Source: DATCJY01 sp036562565 (GTDB taxonomy: Bacteria; Bacteroidota; Bacteroidia; Flavobacteriales_D; Sanyastnellaceae). From it: a stretch of 37,799 bases of DNA. The number at the start of each line of letters is the position of its first letter. Positions within the stretch are counted from its first letter, which is position 1. The position numbers and the translations under genes are program-made. The notes beneath the pieces are model-generated. The model saw only the letters and a program-made list of their open reading frames with translations, did no database searches and was not told the DNA's origin. Positions 1 through 7,656 of this stretch are shown here, one piece after another. The stretch is from NCBI GenBank assembly GCA_036562565.1, contig DATCJY010000012.1:1-37799 (forward strand), given 5' to 3'.

Positions 1-1224
1 CTCCATCTGTTTGTTCAGCTTGAACAAGGAGGAGATATAAAATCCTTTCATGCCGTAGCGGGCCATGATTTCGTTCCCGTTGCCCACGCGATACGCACCG
101 ACAATTTTTTCCGCTTCTCTGTCCCACAATATCAAGTGGTGATAATAGAGGTCGTATTCATCCAAGTCAATGCTGTTATTCGTCCCCTCTCCCACTGCTC
201 TGAAAGTGACTTCGCGCAAGCGACCTATCTCTTGCAGAATATTGGGAATGTATTGGCTGCTGACCACATAACAATCGAAATTGTCATAGCTCAGCGTTTT
301 GAAATCCTTGATGCGCTCTATCTCGGCACGGATGATTTCAGGTGAAATGGGTGCTACAATCTCTGCCGGTTCCTTCGGAAAGCGGAACATGTTGAAGTAA
401 GACTTCTTCACTTCCATGGAGCTGCCCAGAGCATAGGTCTTTGCGCGCAGGTAACGACCGTATTGCTCCAGGTTGGAGAACATCTCCGTATCCTTTGGAG
501 GAATGGGCTTGCCAATTTTCATGCGAATCACTTTCCCCTTCTTCTTGAGCATCTCCGAAGGCAACGCAAGTGTGCGCAGGTTGGGGTTAATCAATCCCAA
601 CAAATGGAACAGCTTGGAGTTGGTGCCATCAAAGAAGACCGGCACTACAGGCACCTTGGCATTGCGGATAATTTTCAAGGCAGAGTTCTCCCATTTTTTA
701 TCCGATACCACACGAAGGTTGTCTTGGTAAGTTGACACTTCACCTGCCGGAAAAATGCCCAATGGCATGCCCTTCTCCAAATGAAGAATCGCAGATTTCA
801 ACCCCGCAACATTGCTATAAATTTCTTTGCGCGTTTCAAACGGATTGACGGAAATAAAGTAGTCCTTGATAGGCTCTACATTTTGCAAAAGGAAATTGGC
901 CATGACCTTGAAATCGGGCCTGACCTTCGAAATAAGGTAGAGCATTGTAAGACCATCGAGTGCGCCAAAGGGGTGATTGGCCACGGCAATGAACGGGCCT
1001 GTCTTGGGGATGCGCTCCAACAGCGCTTCATCAAACTCAATTTGCAAATCGAGTTGTTTGAAAAGCTCCTCAATGCACTGCATACCGGGTGAGCCGCACA
1101 CCTTGTCATAAAGCTCGTTGAGCTCATCAATGCGCGCTACACGTGACAACAAGGTCACAAGGATATTGTCCTTGGGCAGTTTAGTGGCTGTGGCCAGTGC
1201 CTCTTCCGGGATAAGCTTCTTCAC
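1..1224 (-). CDS. olsF: PlsC-type acyltransferase fused to GNAT acyltransferase (OlsF-like), 3' end outside window
   Basis: 408 codons are open to the window edge. Residues about 70-245 form a PlsC-like acyltransferase: NHPFGALDG at 83-91 (the His/Asp pair) and GIFPAGE at 156-162, in the place of the usual FPEG block. From about residue 313 a second domain begins (SYDNFDCYVV, then REVTFRAVGEGT at 337-348 and LDEYD), which matches the GNAT fold of OlsB-type N-acyltransferases. This two-domain order is known from the bifunctional OlsF enzymes of Serratia and flavobacteria, which make ornithine lipids by N- and then O-acylation of ornithine. The acceptor amino acid here is inferred. I chose the GTG at 1222-1224 (MKKLIPEE); the frame is open for about 40 bases upstream with no ATG, so a non-ATG start is needed. 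The C-terminus is missing because of the window boundary. Confidence 0.75.
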   Translation of the reverse strand, partial: MKKLIPEEALATATKLPKDNILVTLLSRVARIDELNELYDKVCGSPGMQCIEELFKQLDLQIEFDEALLERIPKTGPFIAVANHPFGALDGLTMLYLISKVRPDFKVMANFLLQNVEPIKDYFISVNPFETRKEIYSNVAGLKSAILHLEKGMPLGIFPAGEVSTYQDNLRVVSDKKWENSALKIIRNAKVPVVPVFFDGTNSKLFHLLGLINPNLRTLALPSEMLKKKGKVIRMKIGKPIPPKDTEMFSNLEQYGRYLRAKTYALGSSMEVKKSYFNMFRFPKEPAEIVAPISPEIIRAEIERIKDFKTLSYDNFDCYVVSSQYIPNILQEIGRLREVTFRAVGEGTNNSIDLDEYDLYYHHLILWDREAEKIVGAYRVGNGNEIMARYGMKGFYISSLFKLNKQME

Positions 1225-1252
1225 GATAATCTTACTAGTTAATGATACCTGT

Positions 1253-3016
1253 TTATTCTACTAACAAAGGCAACGAATTTAATCTACCCTCGGCCAGAAA
1301 AACCACATGATACAAGCCGGCTACTAACTGTCCTGCATCAATAAAATGCTTCGAGCTACCATTTTCAAAGGTACCATCCTTAATAGTCAGTACAGTACGT
1401 CCCGTAACATCGGTGATAAAAAGTTTGGCATCGCATGCACGGGGGATGTTCAACTCGATGCAAGTAATAGCCGATGCGGGGTTAGGAAACACTCTGTTGA
1501 ATACCGAAATGTTGAGTTCTTCCACACTCACCGCCTCATCCAATATCTTAAATTTCCAATAGCCTTCCGGTGCGGGCATCGGGCGCCATTGTTCTTTGCC
1601 CGTGGTAGCACGACCATACAAGTAATACTGAACAACCGTACCGGCTGGCTGAGCCGGTATATATCCGTACCAATTCTTGCCATCCGGTGAGGAAAGCGTC
1701 ACCTCCTGGAAGGACTCAGAACCGGCAGTGCGCCAGTACAACTTTGCTTCTGCCAAGCCATCCGCATGGTTCATATAAGCGTGTACTTCATAGGACGTGG
1801 TGGTGCTGTTGTAGGGAACATCCTTCAGCGGTTGATGCGAAATGAGCAACGGATGCTGTGCCGCCACGGTATGCGTAATGCAGTGAATGGCTCCACCCAA
1901 CGAGATGAGGTTGGCATTGTTATTATCACAGTCCACTCCCACTATCCTGTATCCGGGACAAGCCTCTTGCCAGATGCGAATGGCGGTAGTGTCATATTGT
2001 TCTCTATAAGTTGGAATAATGATGGTCTTGTTCACAAACACGCCATTGGTATAGGTGCGGTAAGCGCCATTGTTGTCGGGATAATTGCCTTGGACACTCG
2101 GAGGCATCGGTATGCGAATTACGCGATAAGGAGTGTCCCACTTGGACAAGTAATGACTCAATACATACTCTATGTTGGCATTGATTTGTGGGCCATCCGC
2201 CACGCCATCAGGATACTCGCCCACGAGCAAGGTTTCCTCATCTAGCAACTTCATGTGCATATCGATGTGGTGAATACCGTCATAAGGCAAAACCGGCATT
2301 TTTATATAACGCTCAATGCCCATGAATTGCGCGTGGATAGCGTCAATTTCTTCCTCGGTATGGATAGGATAGTTGAGGTTGTAATTACCAAAACCGTCAT
2401 TTTCATCCAGTACAAGTTCTGATGCGAAAGCCGTTCCGAAACCATCCACCATGAAGTTGCCACCGGTATTCATGACATGGTAAGGTGGTGCAGTCATGCC
2501 ATAGAGTTCAAGACCGAAGTGGTCGGCAATTACCTCAGGCGAAGCATCGTCCAAAGGGCGCGGGCGGTTGTAAATCCAGTCGGCTAAAAACAACTCGCCC
2601 ACTTCATCTGCATACACCGAGTTGGCCGCATAATCGCGCATCCAAATGGTATTGGTAGCATAAGGTAGAATTGTAATATTGGTCAAATCAGACAAGGAAG
2701 GACCACCATCATTGGATGAGAGCAAGTAATTCGCTGTTTGAGAAATATTGCCGGAAAGGATTATCACCACTACTTCCTCCCGAGCCGCTGCTACAATCTG
2801 CTTGAGGATGGAGGGATAGCTCGACCATGATATGAGTAACGCCTGAACTTCTTCCCACTCAGCCGGTGTGCGCAGATTTTCATACACTGGAGGGCTTTCC
2901 AACACATCCGCGCGTGAAGGTTGTGCCCATGCTGATGCAGACACAGCCGGGCGCTGCGCAGCCATCGTAAAGGTTAACAGATAAGCAAGAACTGCCGTAA
3001 AGATTCGCCTAGTCAT
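1253..3016 (-). CDS. Secreted peptidylarginine deiminase (PPAD family) with T9SS sorting domain
   Basis: 587 residues from the chosen ATG at 3014-3016. An upstream ATG at 3050-3052 would put 12 extra residues before the signal peptide MTRRIFTAVLAYLLTFTMAA. The guanidino-group-modifying domain spans about 45-395 and keeps the catalytic set known from Porphyromonas gingivalis PPAD: Asp128 (WMRDY), His250 and Asp252 (HHIDMH), Asn324 (YTNG) and the Cys379 nucleophile (GGAIHCITH). IYNRPRPLDD supplies Arg151 and Arg153, matching the two PPAD arginines that hold the C-terminal carboxylate of peptidyl-arginine. An Ig-like region follows (about 400-490), then a type A C-terminal sorting domain (VFPNPAS to the end) used by the type IX secretion system. 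Predicted role: conversion of protein arginine to citrulline outside the cell. Agmatine deiminase is the alternative, but those enzymes are cytosolic and lack the Ig and sorting domains. Confidence 0.86.
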   Translation of the reverse strand: MTRRIFTAVLAYLLTFTMAAQRPAVSASAWAQPSRADVLESPPVYENLRTPAEWEEVQALLISWSSYPSILKQIVAAAREEVVVIILSGNISQTANYLLSSNDGGPSLSDLTNITILPYATNTIWMRDYAANSVYADEVGELFLADWIYNRPRPLDDASPEVIADHFGLELYGMTAPPYHVMNTGGNFMVDGFGTAFASELVLDENDGFGNYNLNYPIHTEEEIDAIHAQFMGIERYIKMPVLPYDGIHHIDMHMKLLDEETLLVGEYPDGVADGPQINANIEYVLSHYLSKWDTPYRVIRIPMPPSVQGNYPDNNGAYRTYTNGVFVNKTIIIPTYREQYDTTAIRIWQEACPGYRIVGVDCDNNNANLISLGGAIHCITHTVAAQHPLLISHQPLKDVPYNSTTTSYEVHAYMNHADGLAEAKLYWRTAGSESFQEVTLSSPDGKNWYGYIPAQPAGTVVQYYLYGRATTGKEQWRPMPAPEGYWKFKILDEAVSVEELNISVFNRVFPNPASAITCIELNIPRACDAKLFITDVTGRTVLTIKDGTFENGSSKHFIDAGQLVAGLYHVVFLAEGRLNSLPLLVE

Positions 3017-3083
3017 CTTACAGCAAGAATAAATAGAAATCATGGATCTCACATCATCTCCGTGAGAAGAACATCATTTCCAA

Positions 3084-3737
3084 TTAATAAGAAATGAGCA
3101 ATTGTGTGGTTTGAAATGCGGGACAATAGACGCTGTCCACCACTGTGCTGTCCTGTTCAGCATGTGTAAAAATGGCGCGATATTTCAGCCATTGATCGCC
3201 ATAAAGTTTGCAAGTAGTGGTGGTATCCACTACACCGGCAAACTCCTGGTAGCCCTCGTAACAGCACACACAATCAAATTGGGCATTGAGAAAAGTGAAA
3301 CGAATTTTATCACTTGAAGCAGCTAACGAAGGATGCTGGAAATGCACTTGAACAAATGCCTCCGGATACAGGCTCAAGGATTGGTTATAAGTAGAACCGA
3401 CATCAAACCCAGCGACATTCAGTTCCTGCTCACGGCTGATGAATTGTGAGTAATGGGCAGCGAGCTTGAGTCCTCCGAAGTTCTCTCTAGCAAATTCCAT
3501 GTGATAAGCGCCATCGCTGCCGGTAGTGGTGTTTGCTGCCGTGGTATATGCAGCAGAATATACACTGCCGCCTACGGATTTTTTCTGCAAATTGACCGCT
3601 GCACCGTTCAAGGGTTCTCCCGTTCGGGCGTGGGTAATCTTACCGGCAATGGCATACTTGCCTTCCTCTTTTTTGCATTGGGCCAATAAGGCCAATGCCG
3701 CCATGCCTAGCAATGCGATGCGTAAAGAGAATTTCAT
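3084..3737 (-). CDS. Lipoprotein with carboxypeptidase-regulatory/Cna-B-like domain, function unknown
   Basis: 217 residues. A lipoprotein signal peptide ends in LLAQC (lipidated Cys21), followed by KKEEGK, an acidic and lysine-rich stretch like the lipoprotein export signals that send Bacteroidota lipoproteins to the cell surface. Residues about 27-105 (YAIAGKITHARTGEPLNGAAV, then SDGAYHMEF) look like a carboxypeptidase-regulatory or Cna-B beta-sandwich. The C-terminal part has a close Cys pair (CVCCYEG) and no domain I recognise. Its ATG directly abuts the TAG stop of the lytic transglycosylase gene, so the two are very likely co-transcribed and translationally coupled. This suggests, without proving, a role in the envelope alongside that enzyme. 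Confidence 0.7.
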   Translation of the reverse strand: MKFSLRIALLGMAALALLAQCKKEEGKYAIAGKITHARTGEPLNGAAVNLQKKSVGGSVYSAAYTTAANTTTGSDGAYHMEFARENFGGLKLAAHYSQFISREQELNVAGFDVGSTYNQSLSLYPEAFVQVHFQHPSLAASSDKIRFTFLNAQFDCVCCYEGYQEFAGVVDTTTTCKLYGDQWLKYRAIFTHAEQDSTVVDSVYCPAFQTTQLLISY

Positions 3738-5174
3738 CTATGGGGTATTCGCTTTATAATGTTCAAATAAAGCCATGATTTTCCCAACGAAATGATATGG
3801 TTCCTTGGCATAACAATAACCATGTTCCACTACCGGCATGGTATAGTATTTCTCCTGTTGTTTGAGCAACAAGGCCTCAGCCACATGACCATCCCAAAGG
3901 GTATCGGCCATGCCCAGTTCTTTTGCCAAACGATAGGCATCCAGAACGTGACCCTGACCGATATTATAACTGGCCAAAACAAATTTAGTCCGTTCCTCAG
4001 GATTGGGAATTTTATTGCGCCAAAATCCCTGCAAATATTTGATATATTTTACAGCTGCTTGGACGCTGCAATCCGGTGATGGGAATGAGTCACAACCAAA
4101 GCGCATAGAAGTTTGCGGCATCAACTGCATGAGTCCTTGTGCTCCACTCCATGACTGCGCATTGGGGTTGAAACGCGATTCCTGATAAGCCAATGCCGCC
4201 AACAAACGCCAGTCCCACCCTATCTGCGAAGCATATTTCTTGAACAATGAATCATAAGGCGAGATTTGTCCCGGCTGCACTTTCGGCATGATATAATTGG
4301 CTATTCCCGGGTCGGTTTTCTCTTCGGTAAAGTACTTTTTAAATACGGATGCCAATTTGCGCTTTGTAGCTTTCTTGCTTAGCCAATGGTTAACCGCCTC
4401 GCGCAGCTGTGGGGCATTTTTGCGCATGGCCCATGCTATGTCTTGCCTGCCGGTGAGTTTAAACTCAATGTCGATGTTGGGATAATCCATGATCTCCATG
4501 TTCACCAAATTCTCATCGGTGACGGTGGCGCGCACTTCACCATCATTCACCAGTCGCAACAAATCATCGGTACTGATGCTGCCCGGTGCCTCGTGAATAT
4601 CCAGTTCCAAATCGTGTTCTTTTTCGATTGATTTTAATTCTTCATAAAACGAAGAGTAACGATGCACGAAAATGGGCACCGAAGGCAAGTCTTTTATATC
4701 GCGCACCAACGGATGGACAGTAGAATCTCTGCCCAAAATTTGCTGCACCAATACCTGGCGTGTTTGATAAAGTGGATTGGAAAAGCTCACAAACTCCTTT
4801 CTGCGCCTTGTCACAGTGAGGTTCGATGCGATGATATCCCCCTCTCCTTTTCGCAAGAGCTCAAACATCTTATCCACGTCATCCAAGATGCGCACACGCA
4901 ATTTGACTCCAATGCTTTTAGCAAAAGCCTCAGCCATTTCAAAGTCAAAACCCTTGGCTTGGTTGCGATAAATGAAATACGTGGAAGCGCTGTTCTCGGT
5001 GAGTAAGATGAGATACCCGCGTTGCTTGATGGAGTCCAGATCAAACTTTACGGATGGAACCATGGGCGCTTCACCAAGTTCAGGTTCCTCTGAACAGCTG
5101 TTCAATACCATGCTCATCAACAGCATGAACATACCAGCCAATACACCGAACCTATGAGATAATGCTCCAATCAT
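3738..5174 (-). CDS. mltF: MltF-like membrane-bound lytic murein transglycosylase (lipoprotein)
   Basis: 478 residues. The N-terminal hydrophobic stretch ends in VLNSC (Cys27), making it a lipoprotein; CSEEPELGE is again acidic after the Cys. Residues about 45-275 form a periplasmic solute-binding domain (SBP_bac_3 type: GFDFEMAEAFAKSIG, then GDIIASNLTVTRRR). Residues about 310-460 are the SLT lysozyme-like domain, with AYQESRFNP carrying the catalytic Glu332, then GAQGLMQLMP and the later ASYNIGQGHV block. This two-domain order is that of MltF, which cleaves peptidoglycan with 1,6-anhydro product formation. It is first in a unit with the abutting downstream lipoprotein gene. An upstream promoter-like box and inverted repeat lie at 5189-5222. 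Confidence 0.88.
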   Translation of the reverse strand: MIGALSHRFGVLAGMFMLLMSMVLNSCSEEPELGEAPMVPSVKFDLDSIKQRGYLILLTENSASTYFIYRNQAKGFDFEMAEAFAKSIGVKLRVRILDDVDKMFELLRKGEGDIIASNLTVTRRRKEFVSFSNPLYQTRQVLVQQILGRDSTVHPLVRDIKDLPSVPIFVHRYSSFYEELKSIEKEHDLELDIHEAPGSISTDDLLRLVNDGEVRATVTDENLVNMEIMDYPNIDIEFKLTGRQDIAWAMRKNAPQLREAVNHWLSKKATKRKLASVFKKYFTEEKTDPGIANYIMPKVQPGQISPYDSLFKKYASQIGWDWRLLAALAYQESRFNPNAQSWSGAQGLMQLMPQTSMRFGCDSFPSPDCSVQAAVKYIKYLQGFWRNKIPNPEERTKFVLASYNIGQGHVLDAYRLAKELGMADTLWDGHVAEALLLKQQEKYYTMPVVEHGYCYAKEPYHFVGKIMALFEHYKANTP

Positions 5175-5188
5175 GCCTTCTTATATAA

Positions 5189-5222
5189 CAAACATAATAA
5201 GGATCACAACAAATTCTTGTTG
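5189..5222 (-). promoter_or_regulatory. Promoter -7 box and inverted repeat upstream of the mltF-like gene
   Basis: On the minus strand TATGTTTG (5189-5196) matches the Bacteroidota -7 consensus TAnnTTTG exactly, 14 bases before the ATG. No TTG lies at the expected -33 distance. Just upstream sits a 6-bp inverted repeat, CAACAA-ATTC-TTGTTG (5207-5222), which could be an operator. This is inferred from sequence only. Confidence 0.45.
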
Positions 5223-5374
5223 CTATTGAGATAAGGCGGTATGTTCTATACGAGTTTTCAGCAGAATAGATTCGCGAATAAAAAAGCAATGCCGGAGTGG
5301 TGATGCTATGAGTTGATAAAGTGGAATTCAATTCTGTTCTTTTGTAACAACCATAAAAAACAATTACTTAATAC

Positions 5375-5405
5375 TTGCACACGGTTAGCTAAACAGATAG
5401 ATTTG
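5375..5405 (+). promoter_or_regulatory. Promoter of the H1-like gene
   Basis: TTG at 5375-5377, a 20-base spacer and TAGATTTG at 5398-5405 fit the Bacteroidota -33/-7 consensus. The start would give a 5' leader of about 75 bases before the ATG at 5486. The rest of the 311-base gap 5175-5485 between the divergent genes is AT-rich and holds no gene I can support. Confidence 0.6.
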
Positions 5406-5485
5406 TCCGCAAATACTTTCTCCCTGATAAGCTGAAACCTGCATAAAACATAAGCACACAGAATCTCACTAATAATACTCAAAAC

Positions 5486-6193
5486 ATGGTAAATGAAAAT
5501 GACAAGGACAAGAAGCCAACCTTGGCAGACTTGTTCCAACAAGGAAAAGAACTTGTAAAAAACAAGCTCGAAGAAGCAAAAGATAACCTTGCTGAATTTG
5601 CGGGCGAGGCTAAAGAGACCATCTCCGAAAAAGTGGAAAACATCATCTCGGAAGCAAAAGAAAAAGCACCTGTAATCAAAGAAGAAGTTCAGAGCAAAGT
5701 GAGCCAAGTAGTGGCTAACGTGAAAAAGAAAGTAGCTCCGGTAAAGAAAAAAGTAAAGAAAGCGGAGAAAAAAGTTGAGAGCAAAGCCAATGCTGTGAAG
5801 AAAGACGCGAAGAATGCAGCCAAGAAAGCGAAGGCTACCGTAAAACGCGAAGTGAAGAAGGCTGAGAAAAAAGCCACTTCATTGAAGAAGAAAGCCGCTA
5901 CAACAAATAAAAAAGTTGCATCTAAAATCAAGAGCAAAGTACAAACTGAAAAACGCGTAGTAGCGAAGAAAGTAAAAGCCGCTCAGAAAAAAGCGAAAGC
6001 GGTTGCCAAAAAAGTAGAGTCAAAAGCAAAAGCAGTTGCCAAAAAAGTAACCGCTGCAAAGAACAAAACTGTGAAGCCGGTGAAGAATGCCGCAAAAAAA
6101 GCAACTCCGAAAAAAGTAGCTAAGAAGGTTGTTAAGAAAGCTGTGGCTCAACGCAGTGTTGCGAAAAAAGCTGCCAAGAAATCGAAAAGATAA
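5486..6193 (+). CDS. Histone-H1-like lysine/alanine-rich protein with LEA/YtxH-like N-terminus
   Basis: 235 residues. Residues 1-70 are charged and amphipathic (KELVKNKLEEAKDNLAEFAG, then ETISEKVENIISEAKEKA), like LEA or YtxH-type helices. The remaining 160 residues are almost entirely Lys, Ala and Val, with about 60 lysines, in AKKV/KKAEKKV units resembling the eukaryotic H1 tail and bacterial Hc1/Hc2-type proteins. An 11-residue unit (AKAVAKKVESK) is nearly duplicated, with a matching 33-base DNA period at 5993-6049. The likely role is nucleic-acid binding or compaction by the basic tail; the N-terminus could mediate self-association. It stands alone, with its own promoter-like site and a 13-bp terminator hairpin. 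The ATG at 5486 is the only sensible start. Confidence 0.8.
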   Translation: MVNENDKDKKPTLADLFQQGKELVKNKLEEAKDNLAEFAGEAKETISEKVENIISEAKEKAPVIKEEVQSKVSQVVANVKKKVAPVKKKVKKAEKKVESKANAVKKDAKNAAKKAKATVKREVKKAEKKATSLKKKAATTNKKVASKIKSKVQTEKRVVAKKVKAAQKKAKAVAKKVESKAKAVAKKVTAAKNKTVKPVKNAAKKATPKKVAKKVVKKAVAQRSVAKKAAKKSKR

Positions 6194-6217
6194 TTGGACG
6201 CATACCAAGCAAAATTG

Positions 6218-6250
6218 AAAGTCCTGATGAATGTGTGTCATCAGGACTTT
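6218..6250 (+). terminator. Rho-independent terminator
   Basis: Perfect 13-bp stem AAAGTCCTGATGA / TCATCAGGACTTT with a 7-base loop, followed by TCTCTTTG. It lies 25 bases after the H1-like gene stop. Confidence 0.85.
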
Positions 6251-6327
6251 CTCTTTGTAGTTGTGTATATAAAAGGACTTAACTCAACTATCCAATAAAT
6301 GAAACTATAGATGAACTTATAAATCAA

Positions 6328-7083
6328 TTACAAGGTTCTCCAAGCGTGCACGGTAACGGTTAGACCGCTATTCTCTACAAACGTTCCATTGAAAGTATCA
6401 CCGTTAAGGGTACCGATATTGTAACCATGTTCTTCAATTAATGTTCCGTTGGGCGTAACAATGCCGCTGATATCATCTACCACTGCGATGCCATCGGGAC
6501 GTGCCATGCCGCCCCAAAGCCCCATTTCACGAGAAAGGACAATGTTGAAGGTTCCGGTTTCGTTATTGCTTTTGGAATACGTGCCTTCAAAAGCCTCTAC
6601 CAAAGCGGTTGAGATTTCTTTCACCACGGTAAATTGCGCATTGCCATGTCCCGGAATATCGGCTGTGAGCACTGTAGCGTTGCTGCCGTCAGCACTCACC
6701 TGAAATACAATAGATACTTCCTCACCGTTGTAAAGACCATTGAACGGAGCAATGATGGTCTGCCCCTCCTCCACAGTGATGCTGGAGTTGAGCACGATCG
6801 TATCACCATCCAACACAAGGGTGGCGATAAGCTCATTGGTACCATTCATCAGATTAAATTTTATTGTACCGCTAGAGCCGATGACAACTCCCTTATAAAT
6901 TCCTTTGCCACTGTTGTCATACTCAGCAAGTGCCTCAGGCGCTGTCGCGCATGAAGAGCACACATAAGGTGCCACAGGAGTTTGCGGTTCTTCTTTTGAT
7001 TCTTCTTCCTTTTTACAAGCCACAAGGCTCAGTGTGAAACAAAATGCTGTGAGTGCGAGCTTTGTCAGGTGTGTTTTTATCAT
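6328..7083 (-). CDS. Hypothetical lipoprotein
   Basis: 251 residues. The signal peptide ends in LSLVAC (Cys23), followed by KKEEESKEE, a strongly acidic and lysine-rich linker like Bacteroidota surface-export signals. A CSSCATAPEA segment then gives a CxxC pair. The rest is rich in Gly, Thr, Asn and Ile/Val in alternating strands (DGDTIVLNSSITVEE, NATVLTADIPGHG), suggesting an all-beta fold with two similar halves, each containing a GTLNG/GLYNG-type turn. I do not recognise a named family. It stands alone between the H1-like gene terminator and the long gap at 7084-7656, with its own promoter-like site. Confidence 0.7.
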   Translation of the reverse strand: MIKTHLTKLALTAFCFTLSLVACKKEEESKEEPQTPVAPYVCSSCATAPEALAEYDNSGKGIYKGVVIGSSGTIKFNLMNGTNELIATLVLDGDTIVLNSSITVEEGQTIIAPFNGLYNGEEVSIVFQVSADGSNATVLTADIPGHGNAQFTVVKEISTALVEAFEGTYSKSNNETGTFNIVLSREMGLWGGMARPDGIAVVDDISGIVTPNGTLIEEHGYNIGTLNGDTFNGTFVENSGLTVTVHAWRTL

Positions 7084-7125
7084 CTCGGAATTATTTGTAA
7101 GAATTTAGATTTTTAGAAACGCTCG

Positions 7126-7156
7126 CAAATCTGAGGTGATGAATACTTCAGGTCAA
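7126..7156 (-). promoter_or_regulatory. Promoter of the 6328-7083 lipoprotein gene
   Basis: On the minus strand TTG (7154-7156), a 20-base spacer and CAGATTTG (7126-7133). The -7 box differs from TAnnTTTG only at its first base. The ATG follows 42 bases downstream. Confidence 0.5.
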
Positions 7157-7644
7157 TCACATTTAAGTAGTAGATACCTCCTATTTGGTCATATAACTGC
7201 GAAGCCCCAATGACTCATCATCATCAGGGCTTCTTAGAATAGCCTACTCAGTTTTGCTGCATTAACAACCAACGACTCCTATCCTCTGCAACGCATCCAC
7301 ATCTGAGGAGCCTTCATCTACATTTTTTTGTGCCTATGCGTATATGGAAGTTGGTAGCTTGTATTTATTCAGTTAACGGCTCCTAAGGGGAGAAGACGCA
7401 AACTATTCAGTTAAATGAGTAGGTCTATTGTTTTTTTAATCTACTTAAATTGTTAAGGAAAAAGTTAAACAGTGGGCAATATAATTAGTTGTTTGATTCA
7501 GTCAATAGTTTGGGACAGAATGATGCCACTTTAAAATTTTCGGGAGCTGAGAACTACCTATCTCTCCCCAGTACAACAGTGTATTTCTCACTACTGAAAG
7601 GCCCATAAAGGACAGTCGTCCAAGATAGCTACCGTATTGCGCTG
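7157..7644. other. Gene-free stretch with a hairpin and a short direct repeat
   Basis: There is no convincing open frame on either strand between 7084 and 7656. It contains a 7-bp stem GAAGCCC / GGGCTTC (7201-7233, 19-base loop) and an 11-bp direct repeat TATTCAGTTAA at 7366-7376 and 7404-7414. I see no tRNA-like fold. It could hold a small RNA or decayed sequence; nothing decides this. Confidence 0.4.
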
Positions 7645-7652
7645 TAGATTTG
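7645..7652 (+). promoter_or_regulatory. -7 promoter box directly upstream of the inositol-phosphatase gene
   Basis: TAGATTTG fits TAnnTTTG exactly and ends only 4 bases before the ATG at 7657. If used, the transcript would start at or just inside the coding region. No -33 TTG is at the right distance, so it may be chance. Confidence 0.35.
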
Positions 7653-7656
7653 GCAC

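Noticed and set aside
1766..2245. A 159-codon plus-strand frame
   Set aside because: Antisense to the deiminase gene, whose motifs are intact on the other strand.
1253..3016. Agmatine deiminase as the product
   Set aside because: Signal peptide, Ig-like region, sorting domain and the NRPRP arginines point to the PPAD branch.
5306..5707. A minus-strand frame rich in Phe and Cys
   Set aside because: It is the reverse of the lysine-rich H1-like gene; Lys codons read backwards give Phe/Leu.
5486..6193. The repetitive AAA-rich stretch as a non-coding repeat or CRISPR-like array
   Set aside because: The frame is open for the full length with silent variation, and there are no constant repeats with unique spacers.
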